A stretch of DNA of 64,000 bases from Symbiodinium sp. CCMP2592 (lineage: Eukaryota; Sar; Dinophyceae; Suessiales; Symbiodiniaceae): the NCBI GenBank assembly GCA_905221615.1, contig CAJNDT010001280.1, forward strand, positions 164,410-228,409, read 5' to 3'. The position numbers were made by a program, and so were the translations under genes. Positions 10,178 through 22,135 of this stretch are shown one piece after another (positions within the stretch are counted from its first letter, which is position 1; each line of letters begins with the position of its first letter). The notes under the pieces are model-generated. The model was not told the DNA's origin. It saw only the letters and a program-made list of their open reading frames with translations, and ran no database searches.

Positions 10178-11116
10178 AAAGCTTCCTCTGCATGCTTGGT
10201 ACAGGAAGGTGCCCATGAGGAAGAACCATCATTTGCTGGTTGGCTATCATGTGCCGGCGGAGTCCAACAAGGCACATGGAAGCCATGACCATCTGGCCAA
10301 AGCTGCCCAAATGCTCTCTGGGCTTCACCACCTGCAGAGCCAGAGATTAAACTCTTGCATGCAGAACCTGCCAACACCGCAGCAGCAACCATCGCAGCTT
10401 GCACTTCTGCCGGTGCAGAACGACCAGAACCAAGCGGTGCAGCAGCAGCCGCTGCAGCAGCAGCCGCTGCAGCAGCAGCAGCCGCTGCAGCAGCAGCAGC
10501 CAGTGCAGCTGCAGCAGCCCTCGCAGCAGCCACTGCAACTGCAGCAGCCCTCGCCCCAGCCACTGCAGCTGCAGCAGCCGTCGCAGCAAACAGCACTGCA
10601 GCAGACTTCTGCTACGGCCCATGATGAGGCGGGCAGCCAAGCAGCAGTGCCGCCGGATCCCATGCTCGCCACAGCCGAGCCAGACATGTGTACGGAGAAG
10701 CCCTGCAATTCCAAGCCAAAGACTTTGCAGGAGTTTGAGGACCAGCACTTCCAGGAACTCAGGAAGAGGAAGCTTGAGGCCAAAGAGAAGGCCGTGCCAA
10801 AGGCAAAAGCCAAAGCGAAAGCCAAGGCCAAGGCCAAGGCCAATCCCAAGGCTAAGGCCAATCCCAAGGCTAAGGCCAATCCCAAGGCTAAGGCCAAGGC
10901 CAAGGCGCAAAGGCGAACCAAGCGAAGCCAGTGGCCAAGAACCAGGACCACCTGCCGCCGCACAAGCGGGATCCACCGATTTTCGGGTGCCCCAAATGCC
11001 GAGGGAATCCAGGCGGTTGTGGGCAGTGCCAGAGCCCAACGTACACAGGCCTGCGGCTCCCAGGCCGAGAAGCCTATCGGGCCCATATGGCCCGACGGGC
11101 CAGGATGGCCAAGTGA
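10077..11116 (+). pseudogene. Gln-rich / Lys-Ala-rich protein with C-terminal CxxC...CxxC knuckle, frameshifted (copy A)
   Basis: The frame covers a His-rich segment, a glutamine/proline/leucine repeat (about 10375-10600), an acidic helix and a Lys-Ala repeat (about 10800-10900). It then goes out of register: copy A lacks about 10 nt relative to copy B near 10905-10915. The expected end lies in the other frame (10931-11116), with Cys-Pro-Lys-Cys, six residues, then Cys-Gly-Gln-Cys, and a basic Arg-rich tail ending at TGA 11114-11116. Gln-rich plus Lys/Ala tail plus zinc knuckle suggests a nucleic-acid-binding protein. A link to the neighbouring transposase-like gene is inference. Confidence 0.45.
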
Positions 11117-11251
11117 GCTCCAGGGCCACGGCGGGGAGACCTCCCGTGTCACCATAATTGGCCATTTTGGCTGACCAGATCCGTTGGCTTAACCACGGGC
11201 CTTGCATTGGGGCAAAAGTTTCTCGCAAGTTGTTTGCTTTGCATGCAATGC

Positions 11252-11390
<139 letters not shown>

Positions 11391-11400
11391 TGTCGTCTCC

Positions 11401-11500
11401 NNNNNNNNNNNNNNNNNNNNNNNNNNNNNNNNNNNNNNNNNNNNNNNNNNNNNNNNNNNNNNNNNNNNNNNNNNNNNNNNNNNNNNNNNNNNNNNNNNNN
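11401..11500. other. Assembly gap, 100 N
   Basis: Exactly 100 N, the usual placeholder for a gap of unknown size. It lies between the end of the CT tract of copy A and a base homologous to 4191. By analogy with copy A, the missing sequence may include the palindromic satellite seen at 3590-4060. Confidence 0.99.
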
Positions 11501-13039
11501 TGAATATTGGTGAAATCACCAACGGGTATTCAACAGGATTCATAAAGGTATAAAGGGTTTCTATAATCTATGGGTATCTATATGAAATTTTTAAGATGTA
11601 AAGGAGGAGTACCGTGCAAGGTGTTCTATATGCTCTTGTTTTTGATTTCTTCATTGGGCATATAGCAGGTACAGCGCAAAGCATTCTGCTCCTGATTATC
11701 CTGCCATTAATCCGTTATCTATAAAGTACTCTACAAGGCATTCTATGGTGCATTCTACGGGTATGTTATAGAATATCCGTTAGGTTTCCTTTAGGACTTC
11801 CTATGGGGTACTCAGAGGGTATCATAGATATTGTGTATTCTGTAAGCTAGTCGGTAGGGAAATGCAGATGATATTGTACAAGGCCTATAAAAGGCCAAGT
11901 ATGTAACGTTGTTTCGGGCTTTCTATCGGGTACTCCATAACGCATTGTATAAGGGATTGTACAAGGCATCAACATGAACGTAAAGATTATCTTACAGAAC
12001 GTGTTCTATAACGTAATGTATAGGCTATACGGCTATAAGGTACTCAAGAAGATATCTATGAGGTATATAGGGGATATTCTATAACGTCTTACCTAGGGTC
12101 ACCTGTGCGAAATTCTTTGGGGTTTGTGGTATTCTTTAGGTTATTCTCTTCGACTCCTGGATCACTCCTAGAAACCCCTTACCCAATAGGCTGCTTCTTT
12201 ATGAGGGGTTCTCAGATCTTGGGCTCGTTGAAAGGTTATCTATAGGTACTCTTACTTCCCAAATACCTATGGGGGTGTAAGAAGTTTAAACTTTCGCAAC
12301 AAGATTACCTTATTAGGGGCCAAAAGTTGAAAGTTTGGTTTTGAGCCACTAAATGTTATATGGGTTCATGGTATATATACTGTATACAACGACTGTCATG
12401 TATAGGGCCATATGGGCATCCTGTAAGGTCTTCTATAGAGTATTCCAGACGGTCTTCCATGAGGCGCACGACATATAGAGGGTGGTATGTGTTCCATAAG
12501 GTATTTTGTAAGGTATTCTATGTCGTATTTTGTAAGGTATTCTAGATATTCAAAAGATATACGGACTGTGACTGAAAGTATATGATAAGGTATTCTCGAG
12601 GCTCTAGGGTATTCAATAAGGCATGAGGGTATTCTATATCAGTGCATTCCATATGAAAGGCTTTACGATACATAGAGAAAGTATTCCAAAGGACGTCCTG
12701 CAAGATATTCTATATAGTGTCTTGTATAGAGTGTCCTATAGGGTATGTGTAATATAATGCGCGCGGGGTGAATCCTATATAGGTGGTCTTGGAGACGGTA
12801 TGCGACAGGATATTCGGGTGGATTTCTATAAGATATAAAGGTTATGTGAGTGGAATTTTGCAAAGTATTCTTAAATGTAATTTAAAGGGTACTATATTGG
12901 TGAAACACAATGTATTGAACCCTGGAAATATCGATAGATTTCGTGTTCGCGGATATTATCTATAATCCCGATGCGTCCTATATATGGGACGTGTAGAAAT
13001 AGGGTCCTCTTTTCATATCTATACTTGTCGTGATACGGG

Positions 13040-13276
13040 ATGACATATCTTTGCTCTCCTGTTGCGTGTTACCTTCACAGCCCATACTGCTGCATGCAAA
13101 AACCTATACACACACAGAACATGCATGCAACCTTGCGTTCTTTCGCAACACGAGAAGAAGCCGTACGCGAATGTATGTCGCTTGGAAAAACTCAGTGTGT
13201 ATATGAAGGAAATGCAGAATTTAGGATCTGCGAAATCTTTGATCGAGTCGAAGCGTATTTAGTGAAGGACTTATAA
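13040..13276 (+). CDS. Small ORF, 78 codons, copy B
   Basis: Same protein as the ORF at 5735-5971. The only substitution I see is synonymous (Phe codon TTC here). It sits at the same distance from the downstream palindrome array. Function unknown. Confidence 0.35.
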   Translation: MTYLCSPVACYLHSPYCCMQKPIHTQNMHATLRSFATREEAVRECMSLGKTQCVYEGNAEFRICEIFDRVEAYLVKDL

Positions 13277-13894
13277 AGAGAAGGGAATACGTTATAGAAT
13301 ATCAACTATTTCCCATCCGGCTCTCAAACACACGAAAGGGTAGATCCTTGAGGGGGGGGATAGCAGATATATATATATATATATATACAGACTCATATAT
13401 ATATATATATATATATTCTAGTGTATATATACTGCTACTTATACAGATTTGTTGCCAGAATGGCCAGTATACCCATTGCCAGTGTGGCCAGCATGTTCAT
13501 ATTGTTTTACATTTATATGTAGCCACAGCCATCATGGCCAGCTTCTTTAGATTTCTCATCCACATATTGAAAGACAGCCATCGTGGCCAGTTTTTGTTTT
13601 ATATGGATATAGCCAGCATGGCCAGCAAACTCCAACACCAGTCCCAGCAACCAGTGCAGCACCATAAGCAATGTGAAACCCAGCAGCCCTATAGTGCATG
13701 CACCTCCTGTCCGAGTGCCAGTGTGAGCTGGTAGCAGACCCCAGTCGCAGGCACATGTGCATCACATAATGTTGTAATCCGCGCCCGTTCTCTCCAGCGG
13801 TTCAGTAGAGTCGCAAGCACCAAACAAGCCGCACCCAGACCATGCGAGCAGACTGACTAGATGGAAACTTACAAGCAGTGTTCAACAAACAGTG

Positions 13895-14055
13895 GTTGCA
13901 TTTAGGATTGCACCTACAATCCTAAGTACAAGAGTTTTGCACTTAGGATTGCAATTACAATCCTAAGTGCAGAATTTCTGCACTTAGGATTGCAATTACA
14001 ATCCTAAGTGCAAAATTTCTGCACTTAGGATTGCAATTACAATCCTAAGTGCAAT
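13895..14055. repeat. Tandem palindrome array, 41-bp period (copy B)
   Basis: Four hairpin units identical in layout to 6590-6750, offset by 7305, ending about 45 bp before the ATG at 14101. Confidence 0.9.
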
Positions 14056-14100
14056 AAGCCATTGTTTGGCGTTTTCCATTTCTCCACGTGGCCTGCAGCC

Positions 14101-15523
14101 ATGGATGATGGCAACGGGACTGTGCTGCCGACGACACCGAGTCCAGAGTACGATCCCCACAGCCCTGCGATGAGTGAAGTCTCCCATGAGACAGTGGTGC
14201 AGGAGAGGTCCACGGCCAAGGCACGGACCCAAGTCTTCGCATGGCCGACACCACCAGATTGGGTGAACCTACAGGCTGCTGCCCAACAAGCAGCGGTGCT
14301 GGGCCGACTGGGACCAGTGCTGGGACAGTTTGGGCCGACAGCACCACTGGTGCCTCCAACAGCACCCTTGGAACAGCACCATTGCTGGCTCCGACAGCAC
14401 CATTGGTGCCTCCGACAGCACCATTCCTGACTCCTCATGGCTGCCTTCAGTTGGACCAATGGTGCCCCCAGTGGCACCATGCCTGCCTTCAGCAGCACCA
14501 CTGCTGCAACCGATGGTGCCTCCAGCGGCAGCATTTCCTCCAGCTGGATGGGTCCATGGTTGGCAGTCAGAGGCAACCACACACAGCATGGAGGTAACAT
14601 TCGGAGGCAGGGGACCCAGTCAGCCACGACAACCCCCAGCAGAGGCCGCAGCAAGACCAGCACAGCAGGCAGCACCACCAACAGCACAACAAGGCCCTGA
14701 GGCCCAAGGGAAGGAACAGCAACAACCACCATCCCAAGCAGCCGGGCCAACAACACAGCAGCAGCCACGGCAGCAGCCACCCACAGCAGAGCAACAGCCA
14801 CAGCAGCAGCAACCTCCCTGGCGGCGACAACAAGCACCACAGCCAGCACCACCAAAGTCAGCAGCGGAAGCGGCGAGGCCACCAAAGGAACCAGCAAAGT
14901 CAGCAACGGAAGCGGCGAGGCCACCAATGGAACCCACTCGACCAGTGGGCCCAATCAGCAAAGCCAACGTTATGAAGGGCAAAGGCAAAGGCAAAGAATC
15001 CAACATCCCGGCCGCATTCCGAAAGCAAGCATTGGGCCACACACCCATGGTCGTTCCGCCACCGAAGCAAACACCAGAGCCGGCCACCTCCTCCCACGAC
15101 CCATGGGCTTTCCAAGGACCGCCGCCCAAGCTGCAGCCACGAGAACCAGACTACCCACCACCTGGATTCGGGCCAAAGCAAGTGGGAAAAGAACCACCAA
15201 AGGCCAGGCGACCCACTGCTGCTGCACCAGCCGGTGCCATGCCAGATGTGCCACACCGACACACAGGCTGGAAACACAAAGCATGTTGGCTGTTGACCAG
15301 ATACAGCCAAGAAGATTGGAGAGGGGTCCAGGAGCTGTGCAGCAGCTTCCAAAAGGAGCTCCATGACCACGAACCAGTGCTGTGGCTGGACGGGAAACCA
15401 ACGTGGGCCAGGAAGGTCCAATGGTTCATTGACCATTGGACCCAGGGCGACTATGCTCGCTGCCACAGACTCTACCAGTGGCACCATGGACCTGATTGTT
15501 TAGGTTTTCCAGAAACCATATAG
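14101..15523 (+). pseudogene. Pro/Gln-rich protein with conserved C-terminal block, frame-interrupted (copy B)
   Basis: Counterpart of 6796-8218, with the same two internal frame switches. The clearest protein difference is a Met-to-Leu change in the C-terminal Trp-rich block (ATG to CTG at 15380). The conserved C-terminus despite broken upstream frames suggests either recent decay or that the switches are introns. Confidence 0.45.
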
Positions 15524-16299
15524 TTCCGAATCTTTTCTAAAGCATTGCTGAGATAAATATGGATCGGAAAGCCATAAATAAGCTAAGCCCCAGATAAGCT
15601 TTCTTTGAAAGGAGTTTGAAACAATAGTCCAAGTTCGTTTTTTTCGACCGACACAACCGCTGTCCATTAAGGTTCAGCACGGAGTCCCAGATGGCCCAGT
15701 ACTTGGCTGAGCATGCCATGGTGGTGGAGGGGCACGGCCATGACCCACTGCAGCCAGACCGCTTCAGGCAGCACCAGTAAAACACCAGAGGTCCGTGCAT
15801 GCACCATGTCCATGTCATGTATTCGCCAGTTTTGTGGCCAGCACACTTCGCCATTTTTTGTGGCCAGCACAGTTCGCCATTTTTGTGGCCAGCACAGTAA
15901 CTATACAGAAAGAATCAAACTTATTGGTTGTTTTTGTTTTCTTTCTCTCTCTATATATGTATATATATATATATATATACACATATATGTTTATATCTAT
16001 CTATATCTATATATATATATATGTGTTTCTTCTTTCTGTGTATAATAATGTAGGCTGCATACATGTATATGTGTCTATATGTACGTATGTGTGTGTATAT
16101 ATACACATACATACATATATTTGTTTCATTATACACACCTATATACCCAGTTACATACAATCACTGTGCTTATATATATATATATATATATGTATATATA
16201 AGCAAACGTATAGATGGTGATAAAGCCACATGGCTAGCCACTTGGTTTTTTTCCTTTCCATATAGAGTCTTCTACATAATATATAATTACTTAGATATC

Positions 16300-16333
<34 letters not shown>

Positions 16334-16405
16334 TGTATCGGTCTGTTTACCTACATATGTACATCTTTATATATACATACATTCATTTAATTGAACTATA
16401 TAACT

Positions 16406-16441
<36 letters not shown>

Positions 16442-16880
16442 TTCTTTCTGTTGGCTAGCCAAAAAAGCTGGATACTGTATATGTTTCACATGGTATCTGT
16501 ACATGGGTGTGTGTGTGTGTGTGTCTTTTCTTCTTCATCTAAACTCTCACGAACTTCATGTTGTTTTGGCAGAAATCCAGACAACTTTGGCTTGCATGAT
16601 GTCTCCTTCCAGAATCAACAATCGCTGTGTTCTATATTCTGTACTGTTTTCTGTTGTTGTCCATACATAAAGAGACACAGACATATATTTTATGTGTATA
16701 TACATATATAGACATGCATATCTGTCTTTACATATACATGTCTTCTGTGTGTCCTAATGTATCTATAGGATGTGCCTTTCAACGTGCCGCTATAGATTGC
16801 TTGAGATGTGCTTTCTCTGCCATCCTCGCAGCCACCTTGGCCTGCATTCCAATTTGTTTTAGGACCACACTTGTGCTGCC

Positions 16881-17525
16881 ATGTCCCAAGTGTGGAGCAT
16901 TTCTGACTTTTTGTCTGAACTTCGCCATCTGGGCCAGCTCACTAAGATGCGGCCAGGGAGCCTGGTCGTCACTACCATGGCGACCACATTCGTGGAAAGG
17001 ATCCGTGCGGCAAAGAATTGGACATCCGCAGGCATCATCCAATTGATCGGTGAAGTCCAAAGCATGGAGCTGCCAGATGCCATAAAGGAGAGCATCCAGG
17101 AGGCCGTTGAGACATGCCAGACCAACGAAGCCTCCCACATCAAGCTCTCCACTTGCGGCCAGAAGATAGTCCATGTGCCAGCATACTTGACCACGGCGGA
17201 TTGGCAGGCTCTCGAATCTGCCGTATCCAAGGATGACCAGATGTCTGTCATGGCCAAAAGGCTCCGAGCAATGGGCCTTACCTCCCTGAAGGAGAACACG
17301 GTGCACCAGGTGCTCGCCACCCTGCTCTACGTCAACCACAGCCGAGGCCAACCACAGATGCAGCCGAGGGCCATACATTCCATGGTAGACGACTTCCAGG
17401 CCATCTTCCACGGCACGGCCAAGATTGACTGTGCCCAAACTGGCCACTTACTCGGAGGATCCTCTCCAGAATGGCGAGGCCTGGCTGAGCCAAGCATACA
17501 CGAATGGCTGCAGTCCAGCCAATAA
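16881..17525 (+). CDS. Hypothetical helical protein, 214 codons (copy B)
   Basis: Counterpart of 9533-10177, same length and stop context. A few conservative replacements are visible (for example Leu to Phe near residue 37, Phe to Val near residue 97). Its C-terminus overlaps the next ORF exactly as in copy A, so the overlap predates the duplication. Confidence 0.5.
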   Translation: MSQVWSISDFLSELRHLGQLTKMRPGSLVVTTMATTFVERIRAAKNWTSAGIIQLIGEVQSMELPDAIKESIQEAVETCQTNEASHIKLSTCGQKIVHVPAYLTTADWQALESAVSKDDQMSVMAKRLRAMGLTSLKENTVHQVLATLLYVNHSRGQPQMQPRAIHSMVDDFQAIFHGTAKIDCAQTGHLLGGSSPEWRGLAEPSIHEWLQSSQ

Positions 17526-18488
17526 AAAGCTTCCTCTGCATGCTTGGTACAGGAAGGTGCCCATGAGGAAGAACCATCATTTGCTGGTTGGCTATCATGT
17601 GCCGGCGGAGTCCAACAAGGCACATGGAAGCCATGACCATCTGGCCAAAGCTGCCCAAATGCTCTCTGGGCTTCACCACCTGCAGAGCCAGAGATTAAAC
17701 TCTTGCATGCAGAACCTGCCAACACCGCAGCAGCAACCATCGCAGCTTGCACTTCTGCCGGTGCAGAACGACCAGAACCAAGCGGTGCAGCAGCAGCCGC
17801 TGCAGCAGCAGCCGCTGCAGCAGCAGCAGCCGCTGCAGCAGCAGCAGCCAGTGCAGCTGCAGCAGCCCTCGCAGCAGCCACTGCAACTGCAGCAGCCCTC
17901 GCCCCAGCCACTGCAGCTGCAGCAGCCGTCGCAGCAAACAGCACTGCAGCAGACTTCTGCTACGGCCCATGATGAGGCGGGCAGCCAAGCAGCAGTGCCG
18001 CCGGATCCCATGCTCGCCACAGCCGAGCCAGACATGTGTACGGAGAAGCCCTGCAATTCCAAGCCAAAGACTTTGCAGGAGTTTGAGGACCAGCACTTCC
18101 AGGAACTCAGGAAGAGGAAGCTTGAGGCCAAAGAGAAGGCCGTGCCAAAGGCAAAAGCCAAAGCCAAGGCCAAGGCCAAGGCCAATCCCAAGGCCAAGGC
18201 CACAATCCCAAGGCTAAGGCCAATCCCAAGGCTAAGGCCAATCCCAAGGCTAAGGCCAAGGCCAAGGCCACCCCCAAGGCAAAGGCGAACCAAGCGAAGC
18301 CAGTGGCCAAGAACCAGGACCACCTGCCGCCGCACAAGCGGGATCCACCGATTTTCGGGTGCCCCAAATGCCGAGGGAATCCAAGCGGTTGTGGGCAGTG
18401 CCTGAGCCCAACGTACACAGGCCTGCGGCTCCCAGGCCGAGAAGCCTATCGGGCCCATATGGCCCGAAAGGCCAGGATGGCCAAGTGA
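17425..18488 (+). pseudogene. Gln-rich / Lys-Ala-rich zinc-knuckle protein, frameshifted (copy B)
   Basis: Counterpart of 10077-11116. Here the lesion is different: two extra bases (CA, near 18203) in the Lys-Ala repeat throw the upstream frame out. The repeat after the insertion is in register with the C-terminal part (18303-18488), which carries Cys-Pro-Lys-Cys, six residues, Cys-Gly-Gln-Cys and the basic tail to TGA 18486-18488. Because the two copies carry independent lesions, the ancestral gene was probably one uninterrupted frame through this region. Confidence 0.45.
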
Positions 18489-18615
18489 GCTCCAGGGGAG
18501 ACCTCCCGTGTCACCATAATTGGCCATTTTGGCTGACCAGATCCGTTGGCTTAACCACGGGCCTTGCATTGGGGCAAAAGTTTCTCGCAAGTTGTTTGCT
18601 TTGCATGCAATGCTC

Positions 18616-18817
<202 letters not shown>

Positions 18818-18824
18818 CGTCTCC

Positions 18825-19005
18825 GTGTAGAGATACACAGACACACACACACGTATATATATATATATATAGAAATGGTGTATACAATGGTTTATGTCGC
18901 ATATATAATAAGGTTCTATTTCTCCAATTACTTTCGCTTTTCATTCAATAACTGAAAAATATATGCCTATATACATGCAATAAATATACATATTTATATG
19001 TATAA

Positions 19006-19036
<31 letters not shown>

Positions 19037-19089
19037 TGTATATATAGGTCTTATATGCATATATATATATATATATACTTTAATATCTA

Positions 19090-19120
<31 letters not shown>

Positions 19121-19600
19121 CATGTGCGAGCATGAATTTGACGTCTGTGGACGGTCAATTTCTTCTTGTAGCTGGAATATATGTATTTCTCTTGAGGTAT
19201 GATACTGCAAGAATCATATATTCCTGACAAAGGGCCTCTATATGGCATGCAGGGTTTCTTTTTGGCGACATAGCAATCGGTGAGTGCCCTTTCCATTTCT
19301 GTCCTGCCAGCTCTGAGAATGCATGACTTCTGTCCGTGAAGCTTGTTGCTCCAAACAAGAAGTACCAGCAGAGGCAATGCATGCAGGACTATATATATGT
19401 TTGAACATGGTGCCCCGAGCTCCCCTCTGCAAAACCGTGCATATATATATATATATATATATATGCTTGTCTATGGAACGTTTCCCGTTGATTACGTGCA
19501 CACCAGATGGATGCAGACAGCTCAGATACATCGAAATATCTTAAAGTATGTGTTTACATATATATATATATAAGAAGTTCGGATCCATCATTTGTAAACC
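18825..19600. other. TA-rich spacer before the transposase-like gene
   Basis: Long (TA)n runs occur at 18990-19120, 19440-19464 and 19558-19572. Between them (19125-19430) is mixed sequence with no ORF I trust. It forms the upstream region of the gene starting at 19632. Confidence 0.6.
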
Positions 19601-19631
19601 AAGTAGGCACTGTCCGAAGCCCTGGGTGACC

Positions 19632-21716
19632 ATGGAGCCTTCCAAAAAGAAAGCCAAACTTCAACACCTTCTGACGTTCAAGGCCAGCCTGCCAGGCCAT
19701 TCCCAAAGTGCTTTGGCGGGCTTCGTCAAAGCAGCCAAAGAGCAGGGCCTCCCGGAAGCCAGTTCTTCCAACGACCAGCGAAAGGCACGGCAACAGCTTC
19801 TTGAAAGCTGTGATGGCGGCCCCCTGGGACCATTGATCCAGCAGGCAGAACTGCCCATGAGCGACGGTGCCACAGTGACCATCCATTTTGCCAACCTTCT
19901 GGTCTATATCACCAGTCTTTTCGCCATGGGGGGCAGCTTCCATGATCTGCTCCAAAGGAAGCATGCGGCCAATCCCTCGTCGCTGGACAAGCCCTGGTCC
20001 TTGATCTTGTATTGCGACGAGGTGATCCCTGGCAATGTTCTTGGTCGTGCTGAACGCAAGCTATGGGCCATTTACGCCACCTTCCTCCAGCTAGGCCAAG
20101 AAGCCATGGGCCACGAAGACATGTGGCTGACCATCAGCCTAGAAAGATCCACCTTCGTGGCCCAATTGCCAGGTGGCATCGGCCAGGTGTTCGCCAAGAT
20201 TCTGGAAGCCATCTTTTGCTGCCCCATGGCTGAACCATGTGGAGGCCTGCTCTTGAAAAGTCCACATGGGCCCATGGGCAACATCCGCCTCCATTTCAAT
20301 TGGGGTATATGCCTCGCTGATGGGGCTGCCCAGAAGCAGATCTGGTCTTCCAAAGGCGACGCTGGTACCCGATTTTGCATGTTATGCGCAAACATCCACT
20401 CAGCAGCCACCATGGCTGCAGGCCAGGATGTCATTGACCATGCGACGACCAAATACCACCAACTGCGCTTGACAACCGACACTGAGGTCATCCAGTCCTA
20501 CCATCGTTTGGACCAACGGCAGCAAACATGCACCAAGGCGGATTTCCAGCACTGGCAGCAGGCCGCAGGGTGGACGTGGAATGCCCATGCCCTCCTCTTG
20601 AACCAGCCGCTGTTGTCCAGAGGCCACATTCGACCAGTGAGCCAGTTTTGCCACGATTGGATGCATGGGATCTTGCAAGGCACTGGCCCTGTCGTCCTCT
20701 TCCAGACAATGGAGACCATTGGCATGGCAATGGGTTTCAATGCTTGGGATTCCATGGAAAAGTACATCCAGCTCTGGTCCTGTCCAGGGGCTTCCAAAGC
20801 AGGGCACCTGAAAGCTTTGTTTTCCTCCAGGATGGTGAGCAAACACCAGGCAAGTTATAAGTTTTCCTGCCAGGCCAGCGACCTCTTGAGTATATTCCCC
20901 ATTGTGCGGCATTATCTCCACACCATGGTTATGCCGGTGGGCGGCTGCCCCATTAAGGCCTGCGAGGCATTCTTGGCCCATGCAGACCTGCTCGACCAGG
21001 TGCACCAAGGAACCATGTATGGGGCCACTACCAGGGCAAGCCTACTACCAGCTGCTGAGTCGGCCATCCAGAGTTTCGTGGAAGCCAACTTCGGAGTTTC
21101 CTTAATAAAGAAGTGGCACTGGCTTCTGCACCTGCCTGATTTCTTGGAGAGGTATGGGATGTTGCCAAGCACTTTCACCACTGAGCGCAAGCACAAAACC
21201 ATTGCCAAGTATGCCACCAACTTGCAGAAGACCACGGCTTTCGAAAGCCATTTGATGCAGCAGGTCGTGGCCATGGAGATCACCACTTTGAAGGAGCCAG
21301 GTCTGCACCCGGACACCTGCCAGCTGCTGAAGCCAAAGAAAGCTACCAAGCAGCAAGTCCAAGTCCTCCGCGACTTCGTGGATGGCCCATTGAACGAAGC
21401 CATGGTTGCTTCGAGTGCGAAGCTTGCCAAAGGTGGCACCATTCATGCCCACGATGTGGTTGTCTTCCAGCAGCAAGACGGACGTTGGGAAGTCGGCCAA
21501 GTTTGGTTCCACTTGGAAGTGGGTGCTCAACAGGTCACACTTCTCCAGCGGTGGACTCCCACGGTGAACAAAGCATCCCACTCTGCGAAATGCACCATCA
21601 CGAACGAGCAAGGCTTCGTTCCCATCGACTCCATCCAGTACCCACTGCTGTATAGTAAAGCCTCAGACCAAGAGGCCACGGTGCTCATCCCGTACCAGCT
21701 TAACTGCAGGCTGTGA
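19632..21716 (+). CDS. DDE-transposase-like protein, 694 codons
   Basis: This is the only long intact gene in the window. I chose ATG 19632 (GACCATGG context) over the in-frame ATG at 19548 because the extra 28 residues are translated TA repeat. Visible marks are Tyr-Cys-Asp-Glu-Val-Ile-Pro-Gly-Asn (Asp129); Lys-Gly-Asp-Ala-Gly with Phe-Cys-Met-Leu-Cys (Cys249, Cys252); Phe-Cys-His-Asp-Trp-Met-His (Asp342); and His-Leu-Pro-Asp-Phe-Leu-Glu-Arg-Tyr-Gly followed by Thr-Thr-Glu-Arg-Lys-His (Glu518). This order resembles the D...CxxC...D-x-MH...ER layout of TNP2/Transposase_21 (CACTA/Plavaka-type) transposases, and closely resembles hypothetical proteins I recall as abundant in Symbiodinium-type genomes. 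Asp129, Asp342 and Glu518 as the catalytic triad is inference. The last ~120 residues look like an added SH3/Tudor-like module. Confidence 0.7.
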   Translation: MEPSKKKAKLQHLLTFKASLPGHSQSALAGFVKAAKEQGLPEASSSNDQRKARQQLLESCDGGPLGPLIQQAELPMSDGATVTIHFANLLVYITSLFAMGGSFHDLLQRKHAANPSSLDKPWSLILYCDEVIPGNVLGRAERKLWAIYATFLQLGQEAMGHEDMWLTISLERSTFVAQLPGGIGQVFAKILEAIFCCPMAEPCGGLLLKSPHGPMGNIRLHFNWGICLADGAAQKQIWSSKGDAGTRFCMLCANIHSAATMAAGQDVIDHATTKYHQLRLTTDTEVIQSYHRLDQRQQTCTKADFQHWQQAAGWTWNAHALLLNQPLLSRGHIRPVSQFCHDWMHGILQGTGPVVLFQTMETIGMAMGFNAWDSMEKYIQLWSCPGASKAGHLKALFSSRMVSKHQASYKFSCQASDLLSIFPIVRHYLHTMVMPVGGCPIKACEAFLAHADLLDQVHQGTMYGATTRASLLPAAESAIQSFVEANFGVSLIKKWHWLLHLPDFLERYGMLPSTFTTERKHKTIAKYATNLQKTTAFESHLMQQVVAMEITTLKEPGLHPDTCQLLKPKKATKQQVQVLRDFVDGPLNEAMVASSAKLAKGGTIHAHDVVVFQQQDGRWEVGQVWFHLEVGAQQVTLLQRWTPTVNKASHSAKCTITNEQGFVPIDSIQYPLLYSKASDQEATVLIPYQLNCRL

Positions 21717-22045
21717 AACATCCATGCTTCACCTATTGAGTGCAGGTTTGGGTTTCGCCCTGATCATCGTGCCTACCTGGAGATTTGGACTTCCAAAGGG
21801 GGGTTTAGGGTTCGTTTTCATGCATGGTTTGTATAAGCTTTCAGCTGATGCCTTTCTCATTCTTTTTTTAAAAGGCCCTCTTGCTCACAAGATATCCATG
21901 ACACCGCCTATATATGGCCAGCTACATATGACATATAACCCATGTGAAAGCCTATATGGCCAGCCGATTTCCACATTGCTCCCATACTTCATGGCTGTTC
22001 CATCCCATATATTTAGTGTAAGTATTTGCCACGAAAGCCACACCC
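21717..22045. other. Downstream flank of the transposase-like gene
   Basis: Mixed sequence with two TATATGGCCAGC words (21910-21921, 21953-21964) and a 113-codon hydrophobic ORF (21724-22065) that I do not trust. This is the last stretch with the base texture of region 1. Confidence 0.4.
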
Positions 22046-22048
22046 AAA

Positions 22049-22135
22049 AACAGAGTTATAACTAGTTAGCTAACTCCACCTAACTAGTTATAAAAAAATA
22101 CTTAACTCATGTTAACCAAGATAACTAGTTATAAC
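22049..22135. mobile_element. Palindromic element with TTATAACTAGTTA ends
   Basis: GTTATAACTAGTTAG opens and CTAACTAGTTATAA closes an inner hairpin (22052-22091). AACTAGTTATAAC recurs at 22121-22133. Nested palindromes like this suggest a small MITE-like element. No coding capacity. Confidence 0.6.

Noticed and set aside
9979-10596. Alanine-rich minus ORF (205 codons)
   Set aside because: Antisense of the glutamine repeat and the helical ORF; the same shadow appears at 17327-17944.
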